Origin: Halichondria panicea
Lineage: Eukaryota > Porifera > Demospongiae > Suberitida > Halichondriidae
Length of the DNA stretch: 64,000 nucleotides
Reading direction: 5' to 3'
Assembly: GCF_963675165.1 (NCBI RefSeq)
Contig: NC_087383.1
Coordinates: forward strand, 3,688,979 to 3,752,978
Both the position numbers and the translations under genes were made by a program. Below, in pieces: positions 19,776 to 31,904 of the stretch. The number at the start of each line of letters is the position of its first letter. Position 1 is the first letter of the stretch. Below the pieces are notes generated by a model. The model saw only the letters and a list, made by a program, of their open reading frames with translations. It was not told the origin of the DNA and made no database searches.

Positions 19776-21913
19776 TCGACGTCAGTTCTATACTCGGGAG
19801 TCCAACCCACCTGATTGACTCAAGGATCATTATACACGTCCTAAACATGTTCATGCAAAGCTAAGAGAAGAGTGTAATAACTAATTATATAGTTTTAAAA
19901 ACTGACAGCTCTTTTTGTTTGTGATATTTAGTGGTAGTGATCTCCTTTTTATAGAATTGGTTTTGTGGTTAACACGGTAATGCACTAACTAGGCCCTGAT
20001 AAATTATGCTCGGCATAATACATTTTTAGTAATAAATTTCTAGGTGTCAATGTCCATTTTTGGTAAAGTTTTGCATAACGACGTTCTCATGGCAAAAAAT
20101 GACTGAAGGTGTGTGTTCATGCCCGGCTATATAGCTACGTCTAATTTTATAACGTTTTTTGGGAATAATCACGTTTTTTATGAGAATATCAAATTAAAGA
20201 ATAGAATAATGGGTGAAAAAGCATAAGCATATGCACTACCGTATAGATCTAGCAGGTTATTTTCGTAAGGTGGAAATGTTCGTATTTTTCGTAGAGCATC
20301 GTACGAAAATTAAAACTACAAATTTAATCTACCACAATAGGTTCTATGTCACTAAGCTGTACGAATATTTAAAATATGTAATCGGGCAGTTACGAAAAAT
20401 TGTACCAGTGAAAATTACTTGTCATGCACACGGTATAAATATTAATTATGCAAGAACAACGCACAATATCGTATTTTATACCATACTTACGTCACCACTA
20501 ATTGATCTCATTGGTCAACAGCTTATTAGGAAGTTTACCCATGCATGCACTGATGATCGGTTATAATTATAGTTATAATTATGGCTTAATTGGCTTCCAA
20601 CAGCTTGATGAAAAATGTGTGCATCCATGCATGTGTGTGTTTGTGTATGTATTGCAGCTGTAACTGCTCAACGGTAAGTTGCTTGGGTTGGACGGGGGCA
20701 GGGTGGAAACAAGCAAGCAGGAGAGAGCCGTATATGCGTCACTACATTTACTGGTTAACAAATTGTAATTGTATATAATGCTGGTAAAAATGTGTGCACG
20801 TCCTTGTACTGCATGTCATGAATATCATTTGTATACTTGCTCATCATCAAAACTTGCAATCCATCGTCAATATTGTACTGCGTGTATAGTGAGCATCATC
20901 ACAAAACTCACACGTACAGTCAAACAAAGTTATCAAAATTGTATGGTACACTTTCTCTAGTTATATACCAGTGGTAGTAGGTAGTAATAATTGTCCTCCC
21001 ATAAATTATATTATCCATGCATGTGAATAATTTTAGGATTGATGTGAATGGCTCTCTCTTGCTTAAAATAAACATTTCACAGACTTTATTTTTGAGGATA
21101 GAGGTTCAAATTACCACACCCCTATACTATAGAGAGGTCTTTACAATACCGGAAGTAAACAATGATTCCAAATTTTCAAGGAACTAAAATGTCGAGGTTC
21201 GAGGTCAATTCGCGAAACTTTAGTGCCTCGAAAATATAGCGCTATACGGTATAGCAACCACAGACTATGAACATATAAAAAGAGTCGACACCTTCTTCTT
21301 ACTTTCAGTCCCACAAGACACCAGCCCTTGTTACTCACCACCTTCACGGTAAAATTTAATACAGTGTCATTAATTGTAAGGTGCCTTTCGCAGATTCAAG
21401 GGATCTAACTAATCACACACATAATACATGGTAGGCCATATAATCTACTGTTAATGATGCTCTTACGGATTGTCTTATATGTATTGATCTCTCGTTTTCT
21501 TGTTTCCCTGTGCTTTTTGGTGCTTCTCCCGAGTAACAAATTTCACATTGCAATTTTTTTTCTCTATAGAGAATTCTTTGGGAATCTGCTTTGCATTATG
21601 ATGAACAATTTAGTGTGCATATAAAAATTATAGCAATATGATCTCTAAATTCTCAATTAAGCAATTACTATAATTATTATTGCCTATTGAATATAAGCAC
21701 GTGTGCATACTATCAGTTACCGGTTCTCTTGCAAAGATCAACACAAGCTGTATAAACCAATAAATTATAGAGACTGTATACTGTTGCATGCATGTGCTAC
21801 AATTAACCGAATAGGGGTAAACGACACCTACTTGATTGTAAATAACAAGAATGCAATAGATCACAATTCGGAACGTAATTATACGTATACGTATCGATCA
21901 TAGGCTCAGAAAA
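19776..21913. other. Repeat-rich intergenic region upstream of receptor E
   Basis: It contains a degenerate family B MITE at about 20237-20438, a duplicated non-coding block at 20559-21657 (inverted copy at 39316-40430, direct copy at 44290-45620), a family A MITE at about 21080-21255 and a decayed WDR41-type exon at 21295-21341. The receptor E promoter box GTAAACGACA lies at 21817. No intact gene is seen. Confidence 0.6.
21295..21341 (-). pseudogene. Decayed copy of the WDR41 last WD-blade exon
   Basis: The minus strand reads VVSNKGWCLVG, aligning with [14 protein letters not shown] encoded by the exon at 53801-53869. A short internal deletion removes LVEH. The upstream TACCGTGAAG matches the intron end TACCGTTCAG of the true exon. 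Confidence 0.55.
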
Positions 21914-22927
21914 ATGGAGTCTCTAGACTATAGTGACTATGACAATGGCAATGCCACTGAAGAGTTTCCTTATTGGCAACCACTCATAGCTATTGACATC
22001 GTCCTCAACTTTGCATTAATACTCCCATCAACACTATTTTGGAATCTCACTGTCTTCACAGCCTTTATCAAGAGCAAATTCAGCAACAAGCCTCTGACAG
22101 TGCTCTACAGTTCCTTGCTATTGGTGCTTTGTGTGGACAAGATTGTTGCAACTATTATTACGGCAACAGCTTCACCAGACGCACTCAGATTTTGCATATG
22201 CAACATTTTAGACGTTTCTTTGGTGAAGTCTTTTGGTGCATTCTCTGCTGGTTTTTCTGTACTGATAATCACCTGCCAGAGCTTGCTACAGCTACAAATC
22301 CTTCGAGGGAAGAAGCGATGGAACAGCTTCGGAAAGATCATCCCTTGCATTGGAGTAAGCTTTCTAGTTGCAATATTTTGGTCTACAGTTCTACTCCTTC
22401 AGCAAAATGTTTTGCCTGCATTAAATCCTTGCCAGTTGTTATGCATACAGAATACTACACTAACGAATGCATTTAATGCCGAAAATATATTTTTAGGAGT
22501 ATATTTTGTGTCTACTCTGCTTCCAGCTACTACCACGGTTATAGCAACATCAGTTTGGTCTGTAAAGCTGTTTAAGAAAATGTCTATACAGCGAAAAATT
22601 CAAGACTACAGTAACTTGAACAAGAAACTTCTTCTACTGCCTATTTTGATGGTGATTCTACTTGTATGCAATGGACCAATTGGTTATCTGATAGGTATAG
22701 CATTTTCAGAAGTGTTAAGACTAGCGGGAGTAGAAGATTACCTTGGAAGCTGGACCTATTTTGCAAACAGGATTGCATTTGCTTTTGTCAACATTTTACA
22801 CGGAATTTCCTACCCAATCGCACTGCTCTATTTCAACACCAAACTAAGAAAGAATTGGAAAAAACAGCTTACTAATAGTAGAAGGTCAAACAGAGTGCAT
22901 ATACTCAGAATAATCCCCATGCGATAA
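21914..22927 (+). CDS. Rhodopsin-like seven-helix receptor E (intact, 337 aa)
   Basis: Forms a subgroup with receptor J at 45782: both have VKSFGAFS in TM3, a LLLQQ extension before loop 2, and IAFAFVN or IVFAFVN in TM7. Sequons are in NGNAT near residue 12 and in TM1. Loop 2 keeps two cysteines (NPCQLLC). TM7 reads SYPIALLYF, again without NPxxY. The tail is longer (TNSRRSNRVHILRIIPMR). The gene is intronless, with the leader GGCTCAGAAAA just before the ATG and the GTAAACGACA box 97 bp upstream. No oxidase lies next to it. The upstream 1.3 kb is shared with receptor J, so the two are products of one duplication. Confidence 0.85.
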   Translation: MESLDYSDYDNGNATEEFPYWQPLIAIDIVLNFALILPSTLFWNLTVFTAFIKSKFSNKPLTVLYSSLLLVLCVDKIVATIITATASPDALRFCICNILDVSLVKSFGAFSAGFSVLIITCQSLLQLQILRGKKRWNSFGKIIPCIGVSFLVAIFWSTVLLLQQNVLPALNPCQLLCIQNTTLTNAFNAENIFLGVYFVSTLLPATTTVIATSVWSVKLFKKMSIQRKIQDYSNLNKKLLLLPILMVILLVCNGPIGYLIGIAFSEVLRLAGVEDYLGSWTYFANRIAFAFVNILHGISYPIALLYFNTKLRKNWKKQLTNSRRSNRVHILRIIPMR

Positions 22928-24115
22928 GGCTCCTGCATGGGTCCATGGATATGAAATTAGGTGCATAACTTATACACGGACCCTTATACACTACTCTTTT
23001 GACTGTCTAAAAAAGTCAATATGAAGTATACCTGTAATGACTTTACGATAGCTAGTTATTCACTTAGTCATTTCCTGTTCCTGTGTTGTAATTGTTTACT
23101 GTTTCATTGTACATGCACATCATGAGTTCTTATTAGCCTCTACACAGGCTCTCCTTTTTCTGTTCTTTATCACAATCGTTCAATAAGATAAAATACTGTA
23201 TTATTCGTTCAATGAGATAAAATACGGTATTAATTGGAGGAATAAAGAAAGAAATAGACGTAAAGTTAGGAAAAAGGAGAGCCTGTATCGGGAAGTCGCG
23301 TGAGGGTAGAAGGGTGGTAGAAGGGTGAAAATGAGCGTGGGCATACTGAGCTAGAGATGTTGGACTGCCCACGCAGAGGTCTACGACTAATAAAACTTTG
23401 CCTGCAGCAAGCTGGACATGGACTTGGAACTGGAAGTTTGCAAGCACTATAGCTAGCTATACCTTAGGCTTAGCTAGATGATCTACTAGTCTAGATTGTG
23501 TGTTTAGATTCTATCACTATTGTGTCTTTCTACATGCTATAGTAGAATAGCTTAGTCATCATTATCATATAGCAGGTAGCTACTGCCACCAGAGCTGGCC
23601 ACGCTGGTTCTCTGATCTGACTTGCAGCACAGCTTGGTGGTTGTCTCAGTGCAGTGCAGTACAGTACAGTCTTACTCTGAATGCGTGGGAGAATACCTTA
23701 CGTCACGATTGTGGGCTACATATCGCCCACGTTCATAAAAATCCTTGTGGATCACGCGATTTCCCAAACCAGGCCTTACTTTTTCTTAACTGTACGCCCA
23801 TTTCTTTCCTTGCTGCCTCACTATGTCTTGTTTATGGATGAACAGTGACAACAGCAAGAAAAAGTAAGGCCTGGGAACGAGGCTAAGTTCTTATTACTAG
23901 TTAACACTTCTTTTGTATAGGTCTATCTTATTGCTTTGTGCTCTAGCCCGGTGGCCTGCTCCTAGCGGCGCCTTTTGTGTATGGGAGCCTCTGCTCCACT
24001 GTCTTTGTTGTCTTAGTATTATTTTACTGTCTCATATGTTTTGTGCATACTGCCAGTTGATCTATAGTTGAATGTTATTAATCTTAATCTTGAACTGCCG
24101 CACGAACCCAACAAT
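22928..24115. other. Intergenic region with foldback elements
   Basis: Two foldbacks are visible. One has arms at 23141-23160 and 23271-23287 (CAGGCTCTCCTTTTT type) and contains a tandemly repeated 27-bp unit (TCGTTCAATRAGATAAAATAC) at 23178-23232. The other, at 23761-23885, has AGGCCTTACTTTTTCTT arms ending in CCTGGGAACGAGGCTA. No gene recognised. Confidence 0.5.
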
Positions 24116-24345
24116 ACCTTAAGGTGACATATTTCCTGGGTATTAATTTATGCGAATGAGTGTAAAATTGCAAAATGTGTACTGCTCGCAGATAATGCCA
24201 TTAAAACTATTTGCAAGTATAAATTAGAAACGCTATGAAAACATTAGTATCACAACTTGAGAGAATTTATTACCATCAAAATGAGCTAAACAGTAAAATC
24301 GCAGACAAATCTATACCTGTGAAAACATGCCACCTTAAATAAGGC
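24116..24345. repeat. TIR element (ACCTTAAGGTGACAT ends)
   Basis: The left end ACCTTAAGGTGACATATTT is inverted at the right as CATGCCACCTTAAATAAGG. A truncated relative begins at 46893 with the same left end and interior (TATTAATTTATGCGAATGAG). Non-coding. Confidence 0.65.
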
Positions 24346-24792
24346 TCCATAGTATTATAACTGTATCAATGAAAGCACCACGGGTGCTGATGCCTGGTGG
24401 AGGTGCCAAAGCTATTAATAGCTAGCTTTTATACACACATTGATTAATTTATAATTATCATGATGAACATTTTTAATTTTATTGCATGCAAAATCCAGAA
24501 ACCAGGGAAACTCAAAGAGTGGGAAATGAATGACGATGATTGTTGTTAAACGATCGATGCCAAAAGTTCAAGTCTTAATTAAGGCTGCAAGTCAGCATGC
24601 AGAGCCTTGCAGCTCTCTTCTCACTCTTGCAGCTACCAATAGCCGGCTAGCGTTCTAGTGCAGAGTTAACTACTAAGTAGAGTAGCAACACTCGATGAAC
24701 AGGTTTGTTACGGACTCTTCTGAAAAGGCTGCAATGGCATTCCAAGTATAAAGCAAAACTATATATCCTTGGCCATGCAGTTGTTATAATTA

Positions 24793-24920
24793 TGACACTA
24801 ACAAATGCATTTAATGCCGAAAATATATTTGTAGGAGTGTCTACTCTGCTTCCAGTTACTAAATCTATCAGGTTATAGCAACATCAGTTTGGTCTTTAAA
24901 GAATGTCTATAGTGCAGTGT
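24793..24920 (+). pseudogene. Receptor fragment (loop 2 to TM5)
   Basis: Matches receptors E and J from CACTAACRAATGCATTTAAT through TM5 (GTGTCTACTCTGCTTCCAG) to ATGTCTATA, with deletions. About 130 bases survive. A WDR41-exon-like scrap (GTGAAGAACCTTGCATGGG, minus strand) follows at about 24945-24975. Confidence 0.6.
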
Positions 24921-25612
24921 ATTTTGAATTTCTCATCATATCAACCCATGCAAGGTTCTTCACCACTGGCATGCATGCATAAATATGCAGTTAATTGGTA
25001 GAAGAGTATACATATAAATAATATGGAGATGGAATGATCATATATCTATACATGCGTGTACCTTGATGTGCTCTGACACTAATATATAATTATATCCATC
25101 AGGATACTCTAGGGTACAAATCCCATGTACCCTATAGGGTACATGGCTGTGCATGGATGGACGTGAGCCTGAAGCCCTCGATCCCTTCACCCTCTAAGGA
25201 CACTAAGAAAACTACTGTGACAAGAAGCAAAATATGTGCGGTTGTCTGAAGTTGTAAATGTGGTTTGTCAAGTGCTTGCAAGCACACACAAGTTGACACA
25301 ACACAAAACGTAAAACGTATCACAATAATTAGTTCAAAGATGTACAATTAAGATTGAATGGAAAGTTTGGAGTCAGAAAATAGGGCTAGCTTGCTTAGCA
25401 TACTCTCAAAAGTACATTATACAAAAGTACAATAGAAAAAAGAAAGTTTTGATGGATTCATAATACATTTTAATTAGTGCTTACTTAATCTAGCGTTAAT
25501 TACAAATTGCTAAAAATGAGTACCCGTTTATAATAGCATATAGGAAAACGTTTGCGTGAAACACTCCGCGTTATGGGTGTTCTAAGCACAAGTACAATCA
25601 ATTAAACTGTTT

Positions 25613-27125
25613 CTATATACTGTAATGTTCTAGTAATCGTTTAGCTTCCCTCAGTCCAGATTCGAATGCACCATTAGTTGTTCCATACATTGATACATGT
25701 GTGGCCTCCCCTGCAAAGAGCAGCTGCATTGAGGTTGAACCATCAACCGGCTCAGAGAGGGCGACACGATCCTTTTCATCACTACCTTTAGCACAATAAG
25801 AATACACACCCAGCACATGAGGGTCACTAGTCCAGGCGCCAATGATTACTCTTGTGGGGCAAATTCGTTTTTTCAAGAATTTCTCGAGTACCAAGCTGAT
25901 TCCTTCGATTCTCTCCTGATTTGTGGCAGCCTCAATTCCTCTAGCCTTGTCAGCAGCAAACCATGTGAGGTATACGTTTGAGTCTCTTTGTCTAATCATT
26001 ACATCGAGTGACTGTGCCCACGGATATTTGGAAAGATACTGCAACTCTTCTTCCAGCCAAAATAGTTCAATAACTCGATGTTTTTTGTCAATCAGAGGAG
26101 CCGAGAACTCGTAAAAAACACTGCATCCTTCGCCCATACCTAGTTTTGATATGGCTTCCAGTTTGTCTGCCGGGAGAGAGGGACTAAACGTTTCATTGAT
26201 ACTAGCCCATAATTTCAGCACTCCTAATGACGTGGTTACTATCACATGGTGAGCATCATAAACCTGGCCATTTTCACAGTGAACTGTAATGGGAGGGATA
26301 TCACTCTCACTATTAGCAGCTTTGTCAGTCCAGTTGATCGCCTTGACTACGTTGGAGCACTGAAGAGTATCGGGTGGTAGCTCTTTAGAAATGGCCGATA
26401 CTATCTCGGAATAGTTTGCACGTTGTAGGTACTCACAATCAGGGTCTAAGTAATCTCCATAAGCGCTCGCATCAAGGTTGGCAGGGTCTGTTCCATTCAT
26501 GAATCTCTCGTAGATAATCATTCGATTGTAGATATGCCTAGGAGTGCAACCAGTTGGCAGCTGCATTGGAGCAGAGGCTTCAACAGCTTCAAAATATCGA
26601 GCTTCTAAATACTCTTCAGGCGGGAGATACGTCCTGTTCGTTTTAGGCCACTCTTTTCGAATCACATAATTCCAATCTTTCTTGTCATAGCATTGGCACA
26701 ATTCCTCCACAAGTTCCGCAAACATTGTTTCATAGTGTTTGGCTGATGAGAACTGAATTTCTTCGCCATTGCTCAAAAAATGGATGTTTGGAATTCCAGT
26801 ATCAGTAAATATTTCATTATGGGATTCAGCAGTCTTGTTGGATGCCAATTGTCGGCTCTCCAAGAAATCAGTAAAATTAGTAGCTTTGTTAAAGTAATAC
26901 AAAAAACACGCTCCAATTTCAGTGAAGTATTTTCCGTCTTGTATCGGCACCGACTTGGCTCTTCCGCCAGGGTATGGCTTGGCTTCCAACAACTTGATGT
27001 CTAAGTTGATATTCTTGAGAGTAGATGAGTGTGTGAGCTGCTGCTAGACCTGCCAGACCACCTCCTACTATCACCACCTTCTTGGAGGGCCCAGCTCTGG
27101 GTAGGGAATGAAGCTGTCCTGACAT
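25613..27125 (-). pseudogene. PAOX/SMOX-like flavin amine oxidase, copy 4 (one frameshift)
   Basis: Near-identical to copy 2 apart from a two-base deletion at about 27027-27031: GATGAGTGTG here, GATGAGAGTGTG in the other copies. This breaks the frame just after the FAD dinucleotide motif (GLAAAHTL), before the E/GGR segment. A 459-codon frame downstream begins at an internal ATG (MLEAKPYPGG) but would lack the Rossmann motif, so it is unlikely to bind FAD. The remainder to FAGEAT is clean, implying recent loss. It is head-to-head with receptor F (796 bp between the ATGs). Confidence 0.85.
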
Positions 27126-27921
27126 TACACTGGCTATAAGGCTATAAGGCTGTAAGTAATAAAAATGGCTTGGTTGGAGCTTAAGAACTGTGTCACTCAC
27201 TAAACCACTGTACTGTATATGGCTTTTAGGTCAGGAATGACAGAGGAAGCCAATGTAATTCAAGCCATGCAGGTACTCATGCAGCCATACATTTCATGCT
27301 TCCAAGAAAATAGACACATGCATGCAGTAAGTGATCTTAATTAGCTGAGAATTTATATGTATCAAAGGAAATTTCTTTGAAAAGAAAATGCATGACACAA
27401 TACATGCATTTCCTGTGTTAGAGCTAGAGTCTATACTAAAATTAATTAAGAGTGCTGACATCTACATTTTTTTGAGCTGGATTTTCTTTGACTCATTCAT
27501 GCAACTGGAACAGCTTCAAAAATGTGAACCACGTTCACAGTGTCAGTGGTTCATGTCGGTTAACATGTCGGTTCATGTCGGTTAACACACTTGAAAAGAA
27601 TAATATTCATAGCAGTGTTACATAATGCAGCAGAACAATTCCCAGATAAGTTTGCAACCCGACCTCCCGCCAGGGACGGTCGAGCCACGCCCAACTAGTA
27701 TCTATAGTGAATACATACAATTAATATAATGTCAATCGTAAATTTAAAAGTACAATTCTCGATTATTTAATTGCTAAAGTAATTTCAGCCAAAACAGTCC
27801 TGCTAGATGAATAGGAGTGAACGACAACTATACAGTGCCGAGAATAGCAAGAATGCAAAAGTCACACTTATCTCTTTCATAATTATAGATTGAAATTTAT
27901 TATACACAAGAACTCAAGAAA

Positions 27922-28920
27922 ATGGATTCTCAATACTATAGTGACTACGACAATGATAGTACCACTCAAGAGTTTCCATATTGGCAACCACTCGTAGCTA
28001 TTGAGATTATCCTTAACTTTGCAGTAATACTCCCCTCAACACTATTTTGGAATCTCACTGTCTTCACAGCATTAATCAGGAGCAAACTCAGCAACAAGCC
28101 TCTAACAGTGCTCTACAGTTCTTTGCTATTGATGCTTTGTATGGACAAAATTGTAGTAGCTATCACTACGACAGCAGCTTCACCAAACGTGCTCAGATAT
28201 TGCATATGCAACATTCTAGCTGCTGCATTTATCATTGCTTGTGATACATTCTTCATTACTTTTTCTGTACTGCTAATCACTTGTCAGAGCTTGATACAGC
28301 TACAAATTATAAGAGGAAAGAAACAATGGAACAACTATAGATTGATAACCCCTTGCATTGGAGTAAGTTTTCTGACTGGAATGTTCTGGTTTACACTGCT
28401 ACTTAACGTTTTGCCAGTATCATCAAATCCTTGCCAGTCGTCATGCCCACAGAATAATACATTAACGACTTCAAGTGGAACCGAAAACATATTCGCAGGA
28501 GCCTTTTACGTGTCTACACTCTTTCCTGCTTCTGTCACAGTCATTGTAACATCAGTTTGGTCAGTGCAGTTATTCAGGAAGATGTCTATCCCGCAAAAAA
28601 TCCAAAATTACAGTAACTTGAACAAGAAGCTTCTGCTATTGCCTATTTTGATGGTCTTTCTGATATCATGCAATGGACTAATTGGTTATCTGGTGGGTGT
28701 AGCACTTTCAGAAGTGTTAAGACTCGCCGGAGTGGAAGATTACCTTGGAAACTGGGACTATTTCATACGCAGGATGACATTTAATTTAGTCAGCTTTGTA
28801 CACGGAGTGTCCTATCCAATCACACTTCTCTATTTCAACACCAACCTAAGAATGAAGTGGAAGAAACAGTACACCAGGAGGTCAAACAGAGTGGACTTGG
28901 AAACTACTACAGTGACTTGA
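27922..28920 (+). CDS. Rhodopsin-like seven-helix receptor F (intact, 332 aa)
   Basis: The product of the 6.2-kb tandem duplication that also gave receptor A. I see only L4 to Q4 near the N-terminus and V to A in TM6 (VGVALSEV). The flanks are equally similar, so the duplication is recent or the copies are being homogenised. Gene structure, the GTGAACGACA box 105 bp upstream and the 3' flank with the 0.54-kb TIR element are all kept. Its divergent oxidase neighbour (copy 4) is frameshifted while that of receptor A (copy 2) is intact, so only one of the two modules is complete. Confidence 0.85.
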   Translation: MDSQYYSDYDNDSTTQEFPYWQPLVAIEIILNFAVILPSTLFWNLTVFTALIRSKLSNKPLTVLYSSLLLMLCMDKIVVAITTTAASPNVLRYCICNILAAAFIIACDTFFITFSVLLITCQSLIQLQIIRGKKQWNNYRLITPCIGVSFLTGMFWFTLLLNVLPVSSNPCQSSCPQNNTLTTSSGTENIFAGAFYVSTLFPASVTVIVTSVWSVQLFRKMSIPQKIQNYSNLNKKLLLLPILMVFLISCNGLIGYLVGVALSEVLRLAGVEDYLGNWDYFIRRMTFNLVSFVHGVSYPITLLYFNTNLRMKWKKQYTRRSNRVDLETTTVT

Positions 28921-29089
28921 CAATTAATTTTATATAGTAGATCTAACTGATGTAATGCATGCGCATGGCTTTGTGAAAAACTTTGCACTATTAACTCTGA
29001 AAAAGCCAAAAGTATAATCACAGGAGCCGGAATTTTGGAGTCAGGCTATAATTATATAGACTAGCTCATTATCATCAGTTAGTTTGGTC

Positions 29090-29633
29090 ATAGATTGAAT
29101 AGGGAGAGGGATTGGAAACGGAAGTGGCGTCACGTGACATTTTACTGCAGCATGGCGCCAGAGAGCCTTTGATGTCAATCCGTGTTTACAGTTGCTCAAC
29201 ACGCAGGAAACAATGTTTCATGAATTATGATCACTACAAGATATTCAGAGCCCCCCACTAAAATGTCATTCTCATGCCCCCTAATGGTGAACATCAGTTG
29301 GAAAAGAAAAAAAGACATTTTTGACTTTTGTGAAAAGAGCTAGAGGTACAAAACACGCTATGAGATCTTTATGTACCTATAGATGCTTCTAATATAGCTA
29401 AAACTGTGCAACTCATCGGTGTACTGTGTCCCATATGCATGTGCATGGTCTCAAGTGACAGTTGGAAGTGCAAGTTTTAGTACAAATGTAGTATAATCTA
29501 GCACACAAGTCAAGGTATATATGTACTAGATTTTACCAACGTTATAGATACACAGCCTCAATTAAACCCCGGCGTAACACGGATATAATTCGAGATAACT
29601 TCCGTTTCCAATCCCTCTCCCTATTCAATCTAT
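29090..29633. repeat. 0.54-kb TIR element, second copy
   Basis: Nearly base-for-base the element at 11014-11557 (for example AAAAAAAGACATT against AAAAAAATACATT). It was copied as part of the 6.2-kb unit rather than inserted independently, because its flanks match too. Confidence 0.75.
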
Positions 29634-29872
29634 GGTGGTTTGGTACAACCATTAGACAATTTAATCAATCCCGGCAACAAAAAGGCAAAGAACCAATAGA
29701 CAGAACAAAAAACTTGTCACTTTCGCTGAATATATATACAGTAACAATAACTATATAATTATACAGTGTAGAAAACAGCGAGAATGTATATTGAGTTACG
29801 TGAATGCACATCAACGGACGTGATTCATTCATGCATATCAAGGCAATTAGGAATTCAACTAACTCAAGAGAA

Positions 29873-31555
29873 ATGGATTCTCTACACTAGCATGACTACA
29901 TTGTGCAGTGCACTCCCAGGCCATATTGGCAACCATCGTTACTGATAGCTAATTGCATGTACATAATTAGCTAATGCATGTATAGTTACCATATTGGTTA
30001 TTTTCGAGGTTTTCGAGAGGATTGACCTCGAACCTCGAACATTTAGTGCCTCGAAAACATGATTGGTTTACTTCCGGTTGAAAGACCTCTCAGTAGGGTT
30101 CAGTTGTGGTCCTTTGAATCACTATCTCCGAAAATCAAGTTTACGAATCTTTATTTGAAAATTAATTTTAGTGCCTCGATCGAAAATAACCTGCTACCGT
30201 AGCGCGGGTAATTTTCGTGGAGTAAAATCCTTCATTATTTTCGTGGGCAAGCTGACCTCCACAAAATTTTAACATATGCGTGGCTTACCGGAACGTAGGA
30301 ATGCAGTGCAGGCAACGAAATTTTACTCATGAAAACCACCGTTTTTCGAGTTCAACAAATTTTTTACCCCATGAAAATTACCCGTTATACGGTATAACAG
30401 CTGGTTAATTTTCGAGATTTTTGAGAATTGACTGGGCCAGAAAAACAAATTTAGTGCCTCGAAAATTGGTTTTTATCTTGAACCTCTCTACTATATAGGG
30501 GTGTGGTCATTTGAACCCTTATCCTCGAAAATAAAATCTATCTTTAAAATGCTTAGTTTGGGTAATCCTCGAAAATTTAGCACACAAAATTATATTATTA
30601 AAAAACAGTTTTCGTGAAGGATTGCTAACTCACAGAAACAGTGAAAATTAAGCCCCTTGAAAATTTCGCGCTATACGGTGTGCTAAAAAACAAAAATTCC
30701 ATACAATTTCGACTTATAACAGCATAATTATAAATATGTACATGTAAAATAGTGGCAAACGACAGCAACTGTTTGATAATCGCAACAATTTTATATATTA
30801 TAGTGAATCATGCACATGCATAAACTGCATGAATACAGTATAATTAACGTCATGCAAGAAAATGGATTATCTAGACTCCTATATATATATATGACTACGA
30901 CACAAGAGTTTCCTTACTGGCAACCACTCATATAGCTTTTGCATGAGGTTATCATCAACTATGCGGTAATACTCCCATCAACGTAACTCTATTCTGGAAT
31001 CTCACTGTCTTCACAGCCTTAATCAAGAGCAAGCTCGGCACCAAGCCTCTAATGGCAACTCTACAGTTCCTTACTATTGGTACTATGTTTGGACAAGACT
31101 GTTGCAGCTATTTTACAGCAACCTTTTCACCAGACTCACAAAATGTGCTAAGATCAACACAAGTTGTAAACCAATTACAGAGACTGTACTGTTGCATGCA
31201 TGTGCTACAATTATAACCGAATAGGGGTAAACGACACCTACTTGATTGTGATAACAAGAGTGCAATAGATCACAGTTCAGAACATAATTATACGTATACG
31301 TATACATAATCCAACTATATAGATCATACAGGCTCAGAAAAATGGAGTCTCTATAGACTATATAATAGTGACTACGACAATGGTATTGCCACTCGAGAGT
31401 AATTTCCTTATTGGCAACCATGCACTCGTAGCTATATAATTATTGACATTGTCTTCAACTTTGCAGTAATACTTCCATCAACACTATTCTGGAATCTCAC
31501 CGTCTTCACAACTTTTATCATGAGCAAACTCAGCAACAAACCTAGCTCTAACAGC
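29873..31555 (+). pseudogene. Three receptor relics of the second tandem unit, with MITEs
   Basis: Fragments starting at 29873, 30862 and 31342 correspond in order to those at 11797, 12662 and 13163. The MITE cluster at about 29989-30690 lies between the first two and contains about 140 bp more than its sister at 30498-30620. All frames are broken within a few codons. Confidence 0.7.
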
Positions 31556-31904
31556 TGTAAATGTGGTTTGTCAAGTGCATGCAAGCACACACAACACAAA
31601 ACGTAAAACGTATCACAATAATTATTTCAAAGATGTACAAGATTGAATGGAAAGTTTGGAGTCAGAAAATAGGGCTAGCTTGCTTAGCATACTCTCAAAA
31701 GTACATTATACAAAAGTACAAGAGAAAAAAGAAAGTTTTATTTTTAATTAATGGATTCATAGCTATTAGCGCGTACTTAATTTAGCGTTAATTACACCAA
31801 ATTTAATTGCTAAAAATTAGTACTCGTTTATGAAAATGTTTGCGTGAAACACTCCGCGTTATAGGTGTTCTAAGCACATGCAAGTACAATCAATTAAACT
31901 GTTT

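Noticed and set aside
25651-26114. Long frames antisense to or out of frame with the oxidases and receptors (about 60-145 aa each)
   Set aside because: They recur in every copy as shadows of the true frame and follow its codon pattern.
25613-26992. Oxidase copy 4 as a functional shorter enzyme starting at MLEAKPYPGG
   Set aside because: It would lack the FAD dinucleotide-binding motif that precedes this segment in all intact copies.
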